A DNA stretch of 64,000 nt from Sinohyriopsis cumingii (Eukaryota > Mollusca > Bivalvia > Unionida > Unionidae): contig CM068827.1 in the NCBI GenBank assembly GCA_028554795.2, forward strand, positions 144,163,751-144,227,750, in the 5' to 3' direction. The notes under the pieces are model-generated. The model worked only from the letters and a program-made list of their open reading frames with translations. It had not been told where the DNA came from and ran no database searches. Made by a program: the position numbers and the translations under genes. Numbering within the stretch: the stretch's first letter is position 1; each line of letters begins with the position of its first letter. This document shows, in pieces, positions 1 through 10,746 of this stretch.

Positions 1-1103
1 AATGTATTTTGGAAATCGCACTGAAAGTATCCATTCCAAAACTCCCGAAACCATGGATTTCTGGTGTTGGATTCTGGTCTCAGGTTTTTGATGTAATTGG
101 CAAACGCACTGTTGTCCGGCCGCGCATGACTTTCAAACTTCATTATAATGGAACCAAGTGTCACAGTTCCTCCAATTTGTAGGATCTGTTCTTTATTGCC
201 CCAGTCTTCGCTAGCAAGAAAGATAAAGTTTTCAGTGCTCCCTTTCATCAAAGCTAATAGCTCCATGATTTTTGTGTCCGTGCCAAAATATACAACAACT
301 TTGCTCTTTTGATTTCTCAACTGGAACAAGATATTACTTAGCTCTCCAGTGTCCTTGCTATTTTCTGCAATACCCAGAGGAAACTTTGCAACACAGATGT
401 TGCTTTGATTTGCAAATTGTAAGAAAGCCTCCTTTCCCTTGCTCCCATAATTGTTGGCTACGTAAAGAACACTGACGAATTCCCAGCCCATTCTCTTAAT
501 TATAGCAATCATTGCTTTTGCCTGTTCCTTGTCGCTTGGTACTGTGCGAAGAAAGTAGGGAAAATTAATCCTGTCATCCAAATCGGGCGATGATGAAGCT
601 GAAGATATGAAAGGTATATTTAGCCTCGAAAGAAGCAACCCAGTTAATAGAGCACTTCCACTAGAGGTTGAACCGACAACAGCAACAACCTTTTTGGGAT
701 TAATAACTTCAGTGCTATTTGGTTTAGTAAGTGTCATTGCCCCTGACATGAACTGAGTGATAATGAGAGAAATTCTTGCTGGGCTATAGCAGTCGTCGAA
801 AACTATTGCCCCAAAATTTATTCTAGTAATGTTCCGAAGCTCCTCCGTCACATAAAGAAAGCTTTCAATGGATATTAAATCGTAAGAATTACTTCTAAGT
901 CTTCCACACCTGAAAGCATCATATAGATCCGTCTCATGTATATTGATGACTCCAATTATGTAGATATCTCCATCAAGAAAAGCAAACGGTACAGAAGGTG
1001 ATGAAGTACAAATAGAGCAGTTTCCATTACATACTGAGACTGGATAATCCTTCAGTAGTTCTCTTTTCGATATAGTAAGATTGACCTTTGAATATTCTCC
1101 CAA
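1..1103 (-). CDS. Gene 1 exon 6 (partial): linker plus second Venus-flytrap ligand-binding domain
   Basis: The exon begins after an acceptor ending TTACAG and stays open for 367 codons to the window edge. Residues 1-35 resemble the stretch after the ligand-binding domain of metabotropic glutamate receptors, including LKDYPVSVCNGNC. From about residue 38 a new domain starts (PFAFLDGDIYIIG) with all the landmarks of a class-C VFT fold: GAIVFDDC near 98-105, VVAVVGSTSSGSA (139-151) and LNIPFISSASSSPDL (161-175) around the expected ligand pocket, then RTVPSDKEQAKAM, GWEFVSVLYVANNYG, IFLASEDWG (294-302) and NPWFREFWNGYFQC (349-362). The whole VFT domain is intronless, unlike the first. It belongs to the same protein as the upstream exons if the phase-0 junction to 2940 is used. 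The ligand cannot be inferred: glutamate-type pocket residues are only partly matched. Confidence 0.85.
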   Translation of the reverse strand, partial: MGEYSKVNLTISKRELLKDYPVSVCNGNCSICTSSPSVPFAFLDGDIYIIGVINIHETDLYDAFRCGRLRSNSYDLISIESFLYVTEELRNITRINFGAIVFDDCYSPARISLIITQFMSGAMTLTKPNSTEVINPKKVVAVVGSTSSGSALLTGLLLSRLNIPFISSASSSPDLDDRINFPYFLRTVPSDKEQAKAMIAIIKRMGWEFVSVLYVANNYGSKGKEAFLQFANQSNICVAKFPLGIAENSKDTGELSNILFQLRNQKSKVVVYFGTDTKIMELLALMKGSTENFIFLASEDWGNKEQILQIGGTVTLGSIIMKFESHARPDNSAFANYIKNLRPESNTRNPWFREFWNGYFQCDFQNT

Positions 1104-1269
1104 CTGTAAGTAAAATATAAAAGATAGTCTTATTAGAAACATGTAAGGAGCATCAGATGAAGCATACTGATCTGTTAAAAAGTATTCTTATTGTAGAAAC
1201 GACATATCATCGTTTGACTGACTGACTGAATGAAGCCTATTTCAGACCCCATCAAGACTATATGAAACT

Positions 1270-1418
<149 letters not shown>

Positions 1419-1423
1419 CGGAA

Positions 1424-1697
1424 AGTACTATTCCTGGATTCTACAGAAGAATGCTTGATAATACCAAAAAGAGTAGTATACTCTACCATCTCGACCATGC
1501 ACACATCACCACAAATGATGCTATAAAGTCTGTGATATTGGCATACGTGCGTAGAAGACATACCCACATGTCGAACCAGAAGAAATTACTAGGTCGGGTC
1601 GACATATAGGTGCGTCTGCAACGCCTGGATGCCTGTACTACAGACCCTGTAACATCATTTTTGGTGATGTGTGCATAGTCAAGACAATATAGAGGTT
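1424..1697. mobile_element. Imperfect palindrome (MITE-like foldback)
   Basis: Sequence from about 1480-1590 recurs inverted at about 1595-1695. For example, GATGTGTGCAT with flanking ATCATTT appears at 1660-1672 and inverted at 1498-1515. The arms are roughly 100 bp and about 75-80% matched, with a short centre near 1590. The outer ends are not defined because a microsatellite and a SINE abut. Confidence 0.6.
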
Positions 1698-1971
1698 GGT
1701 TCAAGCGTCCGCCTCGGATGCGGGAGGTCGCGGGTTCAATCCCCGGCCGAGTCATGCCAAAGACTTATAAAAATGGCACTACCAGCTGCCTCGCTATGCG
1801 CTCGGCATTAAGAGTTTAGTGTTAGGAACTATCGGCCTGGTGTCAGGATAATGTGACTGGGTGGGACATGATGCTACAGTGCTAGACATCACTACCAACT
1901 TCCACACTGCAAGAATCGAAAATATGAGACTAAAATTTTTTTAAAGCTGCGTTAAAAATCCAAATCACTCA
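1698..1971 (+). mobile_element. SINE family A, 5' head clipped
   Basis: Carries the box-B part of a tRNA-like head (GCGGGTTCAATCCCCGGCC) and the shared body with TGTCAGGATAATGTGACTGG, ending TTAAAAATCCAAATCAC. The first part of the head is replaced by the preceding foldback. See the copy at 3790-4082 for the complete form. Confidence 0.88.
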
Positions 1972-2107
1972 CATATATACGGATGTACATAAAAACAAAT
2001 TAATAAAATAATTGAAGGATCTGTTTGGGGTTAATTAATTTGTACTTTTCAAATCAGGATTAATAAAGAATATTTAAGTTTTATTTTTAATGACAGTTAC
2101 TAAACAT

Positions 2108-2119
2108 TATATATATATA

Positions 2120-2167
<48 letters not shown>

Positions 2168-2276
2168 ATGTATGTATGTATGTATGCATGCATGTATGTA
2201 TGTATGTATGTATGTATGTATGTATGTGTGTGTGTGTGTGTGTGTATATGTATGTATGTATATATGTATGTATGTA
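2108..2276. repeat. Compound microsatellite (TA)n-(GA)n-(TGTA)n-(TG)n
   Basis: Simple repeats: TA 2108-2119, GA 2123-2163, TGTA/TGCA to about 2226, TG to 2245, TGTA to 2276. A run of 12 G follows at about 2451-2462. Confidence 0.97.
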
Positions 2277-2906
2277 GCAGCTTTTTGAGGCTGTCTTGTT
2301 TCGAGTACAAAAAGTTGCAGAAATTGGAAGTCTTGTTTTCAAGTTGAGCTTGCTTTAAAGTCTGGTTGAGTTTCGAATTTCTAGTGTTTATATGTAAAGA
2401 CGTAGGTATGCATACTAAACCGGGTATTCTGCTTCTTGTGATGGTTATCGGGGGGGGGGGGGGCATTTACTTTAACCGCCGGAAAATTAGTTCTTCGTGA
2501 CTTAAATGCAATGCTCAAGTGTGATTCTTGTACAAGATGGCCGATATCTGATTTTCCTGACCTGTTAAAATTTATACTGGCCATCACACCTGTTCGTCTT
2601 AGACTGTATTTGCCACTTTAACCTTTTATTCAAAACCAATCAAAAATAACATAAAATTAAGTCTTAATGTTTTTTTAAGGACTGAAAACCAAGTTTCATG
2701 CAAACATCTTACGCGAAAGAAATCAGCAGGAAGTCTGCAAAAGTGAATGCATCATCAGAATACGGCCTTATACGGATGAACACCGTTTGCTTTGCAACAG
2801 CATGCGACGGGCAAATTTCTTTGTTCGAACAACTGTGCGTGTTGTATTGTATTATTATTGAGCTAAGGATTCCTTAAATTGGATTTTAGGGCGTGGGGCG
2901 AATACG
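2277..2906. other. Intron sequence, nothing recognised
   Basis: Apart from the G run near 2451 no gene, repeat family or RNA feature was recognised. A (GA)n tract follows at 2907-2931, next to the exon-5 donor. Confidence 0.5.
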
Positions 2907-2939
2907 AGAGAGAGAGAGAGAGAGAGAGAGAATACTGAC

Positions 2940-3659
2940 CGTTTCGAAACTGCCTTTATCCTTCACATTTGTATAGTAATTAACAATGTAAAGAGGACTG
3001 TCATCATTAGTGTCAATCTCTCCGTCTTGACCAAAAGATAACGTCCTATTTGGTTCAGAGACGTTTATAGATACGTCACTTTCCAAATCTGAGTACCTCA
3101 AAGTTATCATCCTAATTGAAGTTACCCATTCTCTTGGCTCCAAGTGGAAATTTTTACAAAGTCCAGATTCGTTAGGACAGATGAAGTTATGTTTCTGCCG
3201 AAGAGCTTCTGCAAATACATATACTGCATCGACTACTGGCGTGGTGTAATCACTCATCCAAACTGGAGTCTGTTGTGTGTTTGTGCAGCGCATCAACTCT
3301 CCGATTGTGTCACTTACATTGTTGTTCACTGCTGCATTCCACTTTTTCATGTAAAAATTTTGGATATCATTTATGACATACGAAGCTGGTGATATTGTTA
3401 TTGTCCTGTTGGCTATTTCCTGCAGATCACTGAAAATGTCCAAGTCAGTTCCTACGAAATCGGACATTATCCAATGTATGTTATTCAGCTTTTTGCTTAT
3501 TGATGGCGAATCAAGAACGTTATGCATTCGCACTAAAAGGCCTTTGAGTACATTTTTTTGTCCGAAATATACTACGCCAAGGTGTGTGTCCTTTGCTAAT
3601 GATTGTCTCTTCTGCAATAGCATAATGACATTGTCAAAGGTTGTAGTGTTGAATGGATC
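2940..3659 (-). CDS. Gene 1 exon 5: C-terminal half of first Venus-flytrap domain
   Basis: A 240-codon exon, phase 0 at both ends. The acceptor is CTTTTTCAG before GAT (residues DPFNTTTFD) and the donor is GTCAGT after ACG, slightly off consensus. It reads as lobe II and the return to lobe I of an mGluR-type domain: HLGVVYFG, IHWIMSDFVGTD, a FYMKKWN segment, TPVVDAVYVFAEALRQKH followed by the cysteine pair region ICPNESGLCKNF, and near the end LYIVNYYTNVKDKGSFET, which corresponds to the stretch that normally leads into the cysteine-rich region. Several N-x-S/T sites suggest an extracellular glycoprotein. A (GA)n tract at 2907-2931 lies just beyond the donor, so reading past the splice site gives a meaningless SLSLSL tail. 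Confidence 0.85.
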
Positions 3660-3789
3660 CTGAAAAAGGACGATTAATTTTAGACTCATTTTATTTATCA
3701 AAATGAAAATGCGAAATTAGTTTTCAATATTGAATACATAAATAAGGAATCACATTCACAGAGACATACATGGTTATATGCTACTACCG

Positions 3790-4082
3790 GACCGCTCCGG
3801 TAGCCTAGTGGTTAGAGCGTCCGCCTCGGATGCGGGAGGTCGCCGGCTCGAACCCCAGCCGAGTCATACAAAAGACTTACAAAAATGGTACTAACAGCTG
3901 TCTCGCTAGGCGCTCAACATTAAGAGGCTAGTGTTAGGACTGATCGGCATGGTGTCAGGATAATGTGACTGGGTGGGACAGTAGCCTACACTGCAGACAT
4001 CGTAGAGATATGACTGAAAAATTGTTAAACTTACGTAAAAAATCCAAATCACACATACACGCACATACACACACATACACAC
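3790..4082 (+). mobile_element. SINE family A, full copy with target-site duplication
   Basis: Starts with a tRNA-like head (GCTCCGGTAGCCTAGTGGTT for box A, GGCTCGAACCCC for box B). The anticodon-loop region CCTCGGATG suggests a tRNA-Pro-like origin. The body has the block conserved in all copies (GTGTCAGGATAATGTGACTG) and a CA-rich tail. The 12-bp target-site duplication ATGCTACTACCG is found at 3778-3789 and 4083-4094, which proves retroposition. It lies in intron 4 of gene 1. Confidence 0.95.
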
Positions 4083-4607
<525 letters not shown>

Positions 4608-4660
4608 GAAATTAATAGTCTTATATAGTTGTATAAATGAAACTGAATATTCTCACTTAC

Positions 4661-4810
4661 GGTCAAGTTCTCTTCGATAACATCTATGCATATTCCCTCT
4701 TGTTTTGCAAACTCTTTTACCATCGTCATTCCTTTGATTCCGTAGTTGTCGTTTGTGTTCAGTCCAGAAAGGTATGTCCAACCCAGTTCCTTTAAAATCG
4801 AAACAATCGC
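4661..4810 (-). CDS. Gene 1 exon 4: first Venus-flytrap domain, lobe II entry
   Basis: A 50-codon exon, phase 0-0, with acceptor TTTGCTTCCAG before GCG and donor GTAAGT after ACC. It begins AIVSILKELGWTYLSGL, has NTNDNYGIKG and ends EGICIDVIEENLT. This matches the 'KxxxWxYVS...xYGxxG...ICI' run of class-C receptor ligand domains, where the segment bridges the two lobes of the flytrap. A long (TA)n tract (4512-4605) lies within 60 bases of its donor side. Upstream exon 3 ends SDKSQAK, giving the family-typical SDxxQAxA run across the junction. Confidence 0.85.
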
Positions 4811-5186
4811 CTGGAAGCAAAGAACGAAAAATAGTCTGATATGAAACTATAATACTTCCAGGTGTATTCGATGGCACTTTGAAGAATTCAAAATAAAAAA
4901 GATAATAATTAACATATGGACCAAAACCTTTAAAGCTCTTGGAAGATGTAGCAAAGCAACCTGACTTAAAGGCAATTAACGCAAACGGGCATTCCAATTA
5001 ACACTTGCATCTACTCAACGCGGCACAAGTTTCTTATCATTTAGCTTGTAAGTAAAAAAAAAATCGCTGGATTGTTCACTTTATTTAATATTTAATGTCA
5101 GCCTCTCCTTAAAAACGCTTGCATTCATCTTATATTATCATTGTTCATTATTAATAAATTAACGATTTAAATTAACGATTAAGATC

Positions 5187-5454
5187 GTCACTGGCTCGAA
5201 ACCCGGCCGAGTCAAACCAAAGACTTATACAAATGATACTAAGAGCTGCCTCGCTAGGCGGTCAGCATTAAGAGGTTAGTGTTAGGACTGGTCGGCCTGG
5301 TGTCAGGATAATGTGACTGTGTGGGACATCATGCTGTATGTCTGGAGCACGATGCCCCAGTGCTAGACATCACTATAAACTGCCAAACTACAGACACGAT
5401 AACGAAATGACTGAAAAATAGTTAAAGCTACATTAAAAATCCAGATAACACACA
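5187..5454 (+). mobile_element. SINE family A, 5'-truncated copy with perfect target-site duplication
   Basis: Begins inside the box-B region (TGGCTCGAAACCCGGCC) and ends TTAAAAATCCAGATAACACAC. The 13-bp duplication AACGATTAAGATC flanks it at 5174-5186 and 5455-5467, so the truncation happened during insertion rather than by later deletion. Confidence 0.93.
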
Positions 5455-5467
5455 AACGATTAAGATC

Positions 5468-6660
5468 TGCGAAACGAAATGTGTGCGATCAACCGACACA
5501 AAGCTTTGAGGATTAAAGATACAACGGGTGCCTCTTAATTACGGAGTATCTTGGCACACCCCCACCCCCAACAAAACTTTTATTTGAGAGATGGAATGAA
5601 CAAGGAGCTAGAACATAATTCACATCTACCCATTTATTTTCATTGTTATGTATATAGTACATGATTAGGACATGTCTGTAAGAGGTATACTTTTTCCCCT
5701 CGAACGGGTCAGGAATTAGTGAAGCTTAATATTTTGATCATGAAAAAACTACAGCATAAATCATTCAACAACAGTAGGTTAATTTGGTGCTTTTATGTCC
5801 GAGAAATATGTTATATTACTTAAATATCGGAACATCAAAAATAGAGAGGCTTGTACTGTACGGCTGTGGAGTTCTATTTTCGACCTTATAAAATAAAGAC
5901 AGTATTTCGAGTCTAACACGCAGCTTGTACTTTCTATTAGTAAGATTCACAACGGAACGAAAACCAAGCTCACGTGTGGCATTTTTCAGTACTCGCAATG
6001 GAAAGAGATAAAAACTGAATTATAATCATAAAAACCTCTTTTACTCCGAATTTGATGATACAATGGCATGAACCACGTGCATTATTTTAGTCGTGAAAAC
6101 CTAATGAGCAAAGTGCAGTTTATTAGCTTACAGAAAGTGGCATTTTTTCCTTAATTTTCACGAAAAGCAAACGTAAATTGTTCACAAATGAAAATGATAA
6201 AATCGATAATTCCGAATATTCATCGGTCTCCTATCTGCACTAACTCATCGTCTTTCTCAGCAAGAGAATTACCTGGTGATAAAAGTAAATATCTACATTT
6301 TATCGTACAAAATAGATTATGTCAGAAGTTGCTACACGTGACATTCAAGAAAGGTTCCAAGCTAGTGCTTTCTGTTTATTTATTTGTGGAAATTGTGTTT
6401 TCATGTGTCACAATAACATTTGTATAACACAGCAGCAAGTTCTATTTTCAGGTGTAACATTAAAATGGTGATAATACAACCGCTGTAAAAAGCATATTTG
6501 CTTCTTATTTATCAAAAAGTAGTTCAAAATAATCAGCCATACATCGCCCTCGGAAATGTAGTTACTTTAGCATTCGTTTAATACTTTATAACAATCTGCA
6601 CTATATTTAGATTGATTAATCGATTTGGTTTGACGGCCCTTACGCACATGAATAACAATT

Positions 6661-6710
<50 letters not shown>

Positions 6711-7199
6711 ATATAAACATCCTATCCCGAAGACTCACGATGATGACCGATCTGGGCAGGCTTTGAACTGGAAATAGCTAAAAACGGTTTTGGCTCTGTA
6801 CTTTCTTTTAAATCTAATTGAATGAAGTATGATTGAAACAAAGATGCAGCATTACAAAATTATTGGCTCTGTGTTGATTTTAAGTGAATTTTAGGATTTT
6901 CTCTGTGTTTACTTATTGTTATTTATTGTTAAACTAATGGAACTCAAATTCTTCACTTTCATAACGAAGACTATACGTTGTCCTCCATTAGCGATACGGA
7001 ATCATCAAGCTGTCTTTCTTTGTATAGAAACTGAACCAGAGGACATAAAAGGCCAGAGAAGTTCCGAGTTCATTTACCTAGCTGATTGTATACATAAAAT
7101 CCGAATACAATCAGTTAATTTGATGCCTTCTTAAGTTTAAATAATTTGTTTGGTTTTTTTTTTGTTTGCTTTCTTCATTTTATAATGAATTCATATTAA
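5468..7199. other. Intron 3 of gene 1, no gene recognised; (CA)n at 6664-6708
   Basis: AT-rich sequence with a clean (CA)n tract at 6664-6708. The short open frames show no known motif and no splice context. Confidence 0.5.
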
Positions 7200-8300
7200 G
7201 TGATAGATCAGTATCACTGGTACAAACTTGAAAAACCTTATACCAGAATTCTTTATGCAAAATTAGATCAACTTATTTTTATCAGTATTTTCAGAAGAAG
7301 TTATTACAAGTTTGTATTTCAAATTTTTAGTAATGATAACCATACAGACCATTGGATCGGTACCATCTGTGAAAAACAGAAAGACCTCTGTGCTAGAATG
7401 CTTCCTGTCAAAGTTTGCCAAATATCTTTTAACAGTTTTTGAGACAGAGTTGTTTCGAGGCAGATATGCATTATTTACGCAAACTTAAAAAGTCTTTTGC
7501 CATAACAAGATGTCGTAAAAAAACATGTTTTCTACTGAAACCAACGGGGATCATATTTGATGACGATTCGATTCGAGGGGAATTTATATCAGGATGCTCT
7601 CTTTAAAAGTTTTTCGAGTTCATTTTCGCGGGTGTTAAGAGGAGGTCGTGGTTTTTCTATTATTAGTAACGGCGGAAATACCTGATGCTAGAAGGTATAT
7701 TTTGTAAAAACACAAAATGCCTTTATGCCAAAATTCTTTCTTTGAAATTTACTTAAAGTCGCTTAAGTGGTTTAAATGAATGTGTGATATATTATTTTAC
7801 TTTTTTAACTTTCCTACTTTTGTAAGGATGGCTATATTTAATGGCGGATTAGCGTGAATTTCTTAAAATTGTAAAGACCATAATGCATCACTGTTTTCAG
7901 TCAAATGTTTTAGGTCAAATTCTGTTGACATTCTTTAAGAAGAAGTTATTCAAGGCTTTTAATTTAGGAAATGGCGGCCACGTAGGCATACTTTTTAAAT
8001 TTGAAAGGTCATAATACCAGAAAAGTTTCATTCAAATTTTGCATAACTTTATTCTTCGGCTTTTATAAAGAATTGGTTTTATGATTTTAATAATTTTATT
8101 ATTTTATAGCGGATTGGCGTTTTTGGCACAAACAAGAACAATCTTTAAAGTGAAAATGTTTTCTGTCAATCCTGGTTAAATCCTGAATATGTGACAATAG
8201 AAACGAAAGTGTTAAAATGCTGTCATAAGTTTAATAACGGCGACCATAGTTGATGACGGATGGGTCAGCAATGGCGGCAAAGTCGCTATCATGCTCGAAC
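7200..8300. repeat. Degenerate tandem repeat, about 100-130-bp units
   Basis: A poorly conserved unit recurs: a 'CTTTATGCCA(G)AATNCTTTCTGTCAAA' phrase, then 'TTNAGAAGAAGTTATT(T/C)AA', with a 'GGCGG' phrase between. Examples begin near 7240, 7395, 7715, 7885 and 8005. The same phrases recur at 49550-50130. Unit borders cannot be fixed by eye. Confidence 0.5.
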
Positions 8301-8843
8301 TCAGATTCAAGGCAAAATTCAGGAATCAAATTTTTCATTGATTTGACACTAGCAAATCAGAAGCAAACGTTAGAGCTCAGTCTTCGTGTGGGTATAGATA
8401 TTTTTTGGCGAACATAGATCATGATTTTTTTCATGAAACATTTTGAACTCAAACTGAAACCCATATCATTCTGTAACTTTAAATGACATAAAGTCAGCAA
8501 AATATAACTTAAAGTATTGTCTTCACTGTGGCCACACTATACATATGCAGAATTATATAAACATGAATAAATTCTAAATTCCTTTCTCATATTGAGGCAG
8601 CTAACTTAAACTCAATTTCGTATTTTAAAAAAAATTCGAAAACATGGATCAATGATAATACAGCTATGAGTAGTACTTTAAGACCTTGTTGACCATTCAA
8701 CCGATCGACAGTAACTTTACAAAAGTAAGCTACTTTTTGATTGTTTGACAAAAATCTCAAGTCTAAAAACAAGCGCAAAAATGGTCTGATCTCAAGGCGA
8801 GATATGTACGCCATCGAGAAGTCTCATCAAAAAGAACCCTTAC

Positions 8844-9001
8844 CTTAGCCTGGCTTTTATCTGAATGGGTAGTTCTCAAAAAGTTGGAATAGTTGGAGAG
8901 ATCTGGATATGTAGCGAATGGACTTATCACCGGAATGTCCATTCCAGCCAATGCTTTAAGAACACCCTCCGTCGTTTGACTCCTGGACGGTCCAAAAATT
9001 C
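8844..9001 (-). CDS. Gene 1 exon 3: first Venus-flytrap domain, ligand-pocket segment
   Basis: A 158-nt exon: two bases finish a split glycine codon, then 52 codons follow, ending SDKSQAK before the donor GTAAGG. It reads IFGPSRSQTTEGVLKALAG, then DIPVISPFATYPDLSN and FLRTTHSDKSQAK. In class-C receptors this is the VIGPxxS...IPQISxxxTxxxLSD...FLRTxPSDxxQAxA block lining the ligand pocket. The pocket residues here are diverged (PFATYPDL), more so than in the second VFT domain of exon 6. The acceptor (CATTGAAG) has a weak pyrimidine tract, so the exact 5' boundary is the least certain part. Confidence 0.8.
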
Positions 9002-9849
9002 CTTCAATGAATCAAAGACACTTGGAAAACCATGAAATATATATGAGACCATATCATGTCAAGTTGGATGATAATATCGTACAAATGCATAAGGACTCTA
9101 CTGTTGGAAAGTGTAGATACTCAAGTCACGAGATACAACCGAAAGGCTTATCACTAAACTGACCTTTTATCTAATGCTTCAAATCTCTTTTTATTACTTT
9201 GACATCAGGATGACAGAACTCCTAAAAAAACATAGCTGACTTTGCAAGATTTTTAAAACTGTGAAACAAAATAAATCCCTAATTAATTAGACAAATGGCA
9301 CAGGCATAAACTGTATTATGTTCTGAGTGAAAGAAGAATTGTTCAAACCATATAAAAAAACACACGATAGGGTTAGCTTTGGAAAGTCGATTTTATCTCA
9401 TAAATATAGAACAGCCTCGTATCGTTTGACTCTAGATGACTTTAGAATTCCTATTAAAAGCGGAACTCCAAAGACTCTTTAAACCTAGTTAAATATATAC
9501 TTCTTGAAGAATATTTAAGAATTATTCAGTGTTAGGGTCAGACATTCTTACTGATATCTATCAGTCTCATCCTACTGTTCAAACTACTGATTCAAAATTA
9601 ATTTTAAAAAATGTATGTATAAAAGAATCATATGCTATTTGATGTGTGTAAGCGTTTGTCGAAGCATATGGAAAGGGTCTGAGCCCAGGGCTCAACCAGT
9701 CAATGGTTGCACATACTGAACATAAACTAAACCATTCATAATCAATACTCTTACACGATCAATTACTAAGTATATAACGTGTATGTCGTGCAGTCTTCGA
9801 ACATGAAAACATTCAACCCTTAGACACGACACGTTTTAAGCACAAAACT
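9002..9849. other. Intron 2 of gene 1, nothing recognised
   Basis: No gene or repeat recognised. A small GAGCCCAGGGCTC palindrome lies near 9680. Confidence 0.45.
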
Positions 9850-10528
9850 GAACCTGTACCATAATCACAATATCTTGAAAACGCCGAGCATCCAAAATTT
9901 GCCACATCCTCCATACAACCATGATTTAGTTCCATGTGATTTTTGGCTTAATCACGTTATTAAACAGTCACGAAGAGCGGGTGATTTCAAGACGAAATGC
10001 GTTGGAAGTGAAGTTTTCCGGTGTGTGAACCACATATAAAAAAAACAGTCTCATTAGAATCAGATCTCTAATGTCCTACGTGAAGATCTGACAGCGACCG
10101 CTTAGGGGTCATGTCCAGGTGACCTATGTTATTACCATAATCGCTAATTTTATCAGCCAATCAAATAGAGGCTTATAATATTTCGGTCGGAGACTGAACA
10201 GTATGGCTGAAGGGCACAAATATGTGCCGAATGATTTGATTCGCCTTCAAATTTCTAAGAGCTGCATATCCACTATTCAATTCAAAGGTCAACTGAGCAT
10301 GACCCCTAAGTCGTCGCTTTCAGTTCTTCATCAAGAACAGTGGAGATCTGATTTTAAACAGATTGATCAGAAAGCAAATGTAAAATGGCACTTGAATAAT
10401 CAGACTGAGAAAATGTGTAGAGGTGTATGGGGAGTATTTTGATGAGATACACTGCTATACTGGTCAATAATAAAGAATTGTGTCGTACAGTGCAGTAATA
10501 TTCAGAGGTTTTTAAACACCCCTCATAT
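9850..10528 (+). pseudogene. Mariner-type transposase fossil, C-terminal end with 3' terminal repeat
   Basis: The + strand around 9870-10010 reads LPHPPYNHDLVPCDFWL, the 'PPYSPDLAPCDFWLF' signature around the third catalytic position of mariner transposases, followed by a basic stretch. The reading then decays. Near 10380-10440 a second piece (KWHLNNQTEKMC...GVF) resembles a mariner C-terminus. At 10506-10528 TTTTTAAACACCCCTCATA resembles a mariner terminal inverted repeat in the expected orientation. The 5' part is missing and a foldback interrupts it. It lies in intron 2 of gene 1. Confidence 0.7.
10045..10362. repeat. Long inverted repeat inside the mariner fossil
   Basis: The left arm at about 10045-10125 contains CTTAGGGGTCATGTCCAGGTGACC. 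The right arm at about 10287-10362 carries its inverse, AGGTCAACTGAGCATGACCCCTAAG, and both arms extend to a shared AATCAGATCTC phrase. The arms are about 75 bp and the loop about 160 bp. It could be a foldback insertion or an inverted duplication within the dead mariner. Confidence 0.65.
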
Positions 10529-10614
10529 GTTCATTATTTCAATACAATCAAGCGTTGTCTATATTATTTTAATGCACGTATTTTGTGTTATTAAGGAATA
10601 ATCTTCATATTTAC

Positions 10615-10746
10615 CAAGATGGAGAGGAGAGCTTGCGTTCTGAGAGGCATAACACGTGTCTCCGTGGAATGGGAAGATTCCAACTGCATCGAGCGCGCCT
10701 GCTACACTTCTGTTCACAACGCCACAGTCGTCATAGACGTCAAATC
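10615..10746 (-). CDS. Gene 1 exon 2: first Venus-flytrap domain, N-terminal lobe
   Basis: A 132-nt exon (2 nt, 43 codons, 1 nt) with acceptor CTGTCGTTTTAG and donor GTAAAT. It encodes FDVYDDCGVVNRSVAGALDA, corresponding to the 'DTCSRDxxALEQSL' segment of mGluR-like domains with the conserved cysteine retained, followed by GDTCYASQNASSPLHL. The segment is shorter than usual before the VxGPxxS block. Phases fit both neighbours exactly (G codon split 1+2 at each side), which is good evidence that exons 1-2-3 belong together although exon 1 is 9.4 kb away. Confidence 0.8.

Noticed and set aside
2090-2466. Overlapping frames rich in ER, SL or CMYV repeats
   Set aside because: Products of (GA)n and (TGTA)n repeats; no splice or domain support.
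2886-2939. C-terminal extension of exon 5 reading SLSLSL
   Set aside because: Lies beyond the GTCAGT donor in a (GA)n tract; intronic.
3790-3870. True tRNA gene calls in SINE heads (also 17238, 52292, 63685)
   Set aside because: The heads carry A and B boxes but continue into a shared body with target-site duplications, and the acceptor stem is not closed; SINEs, not tRNA genes.
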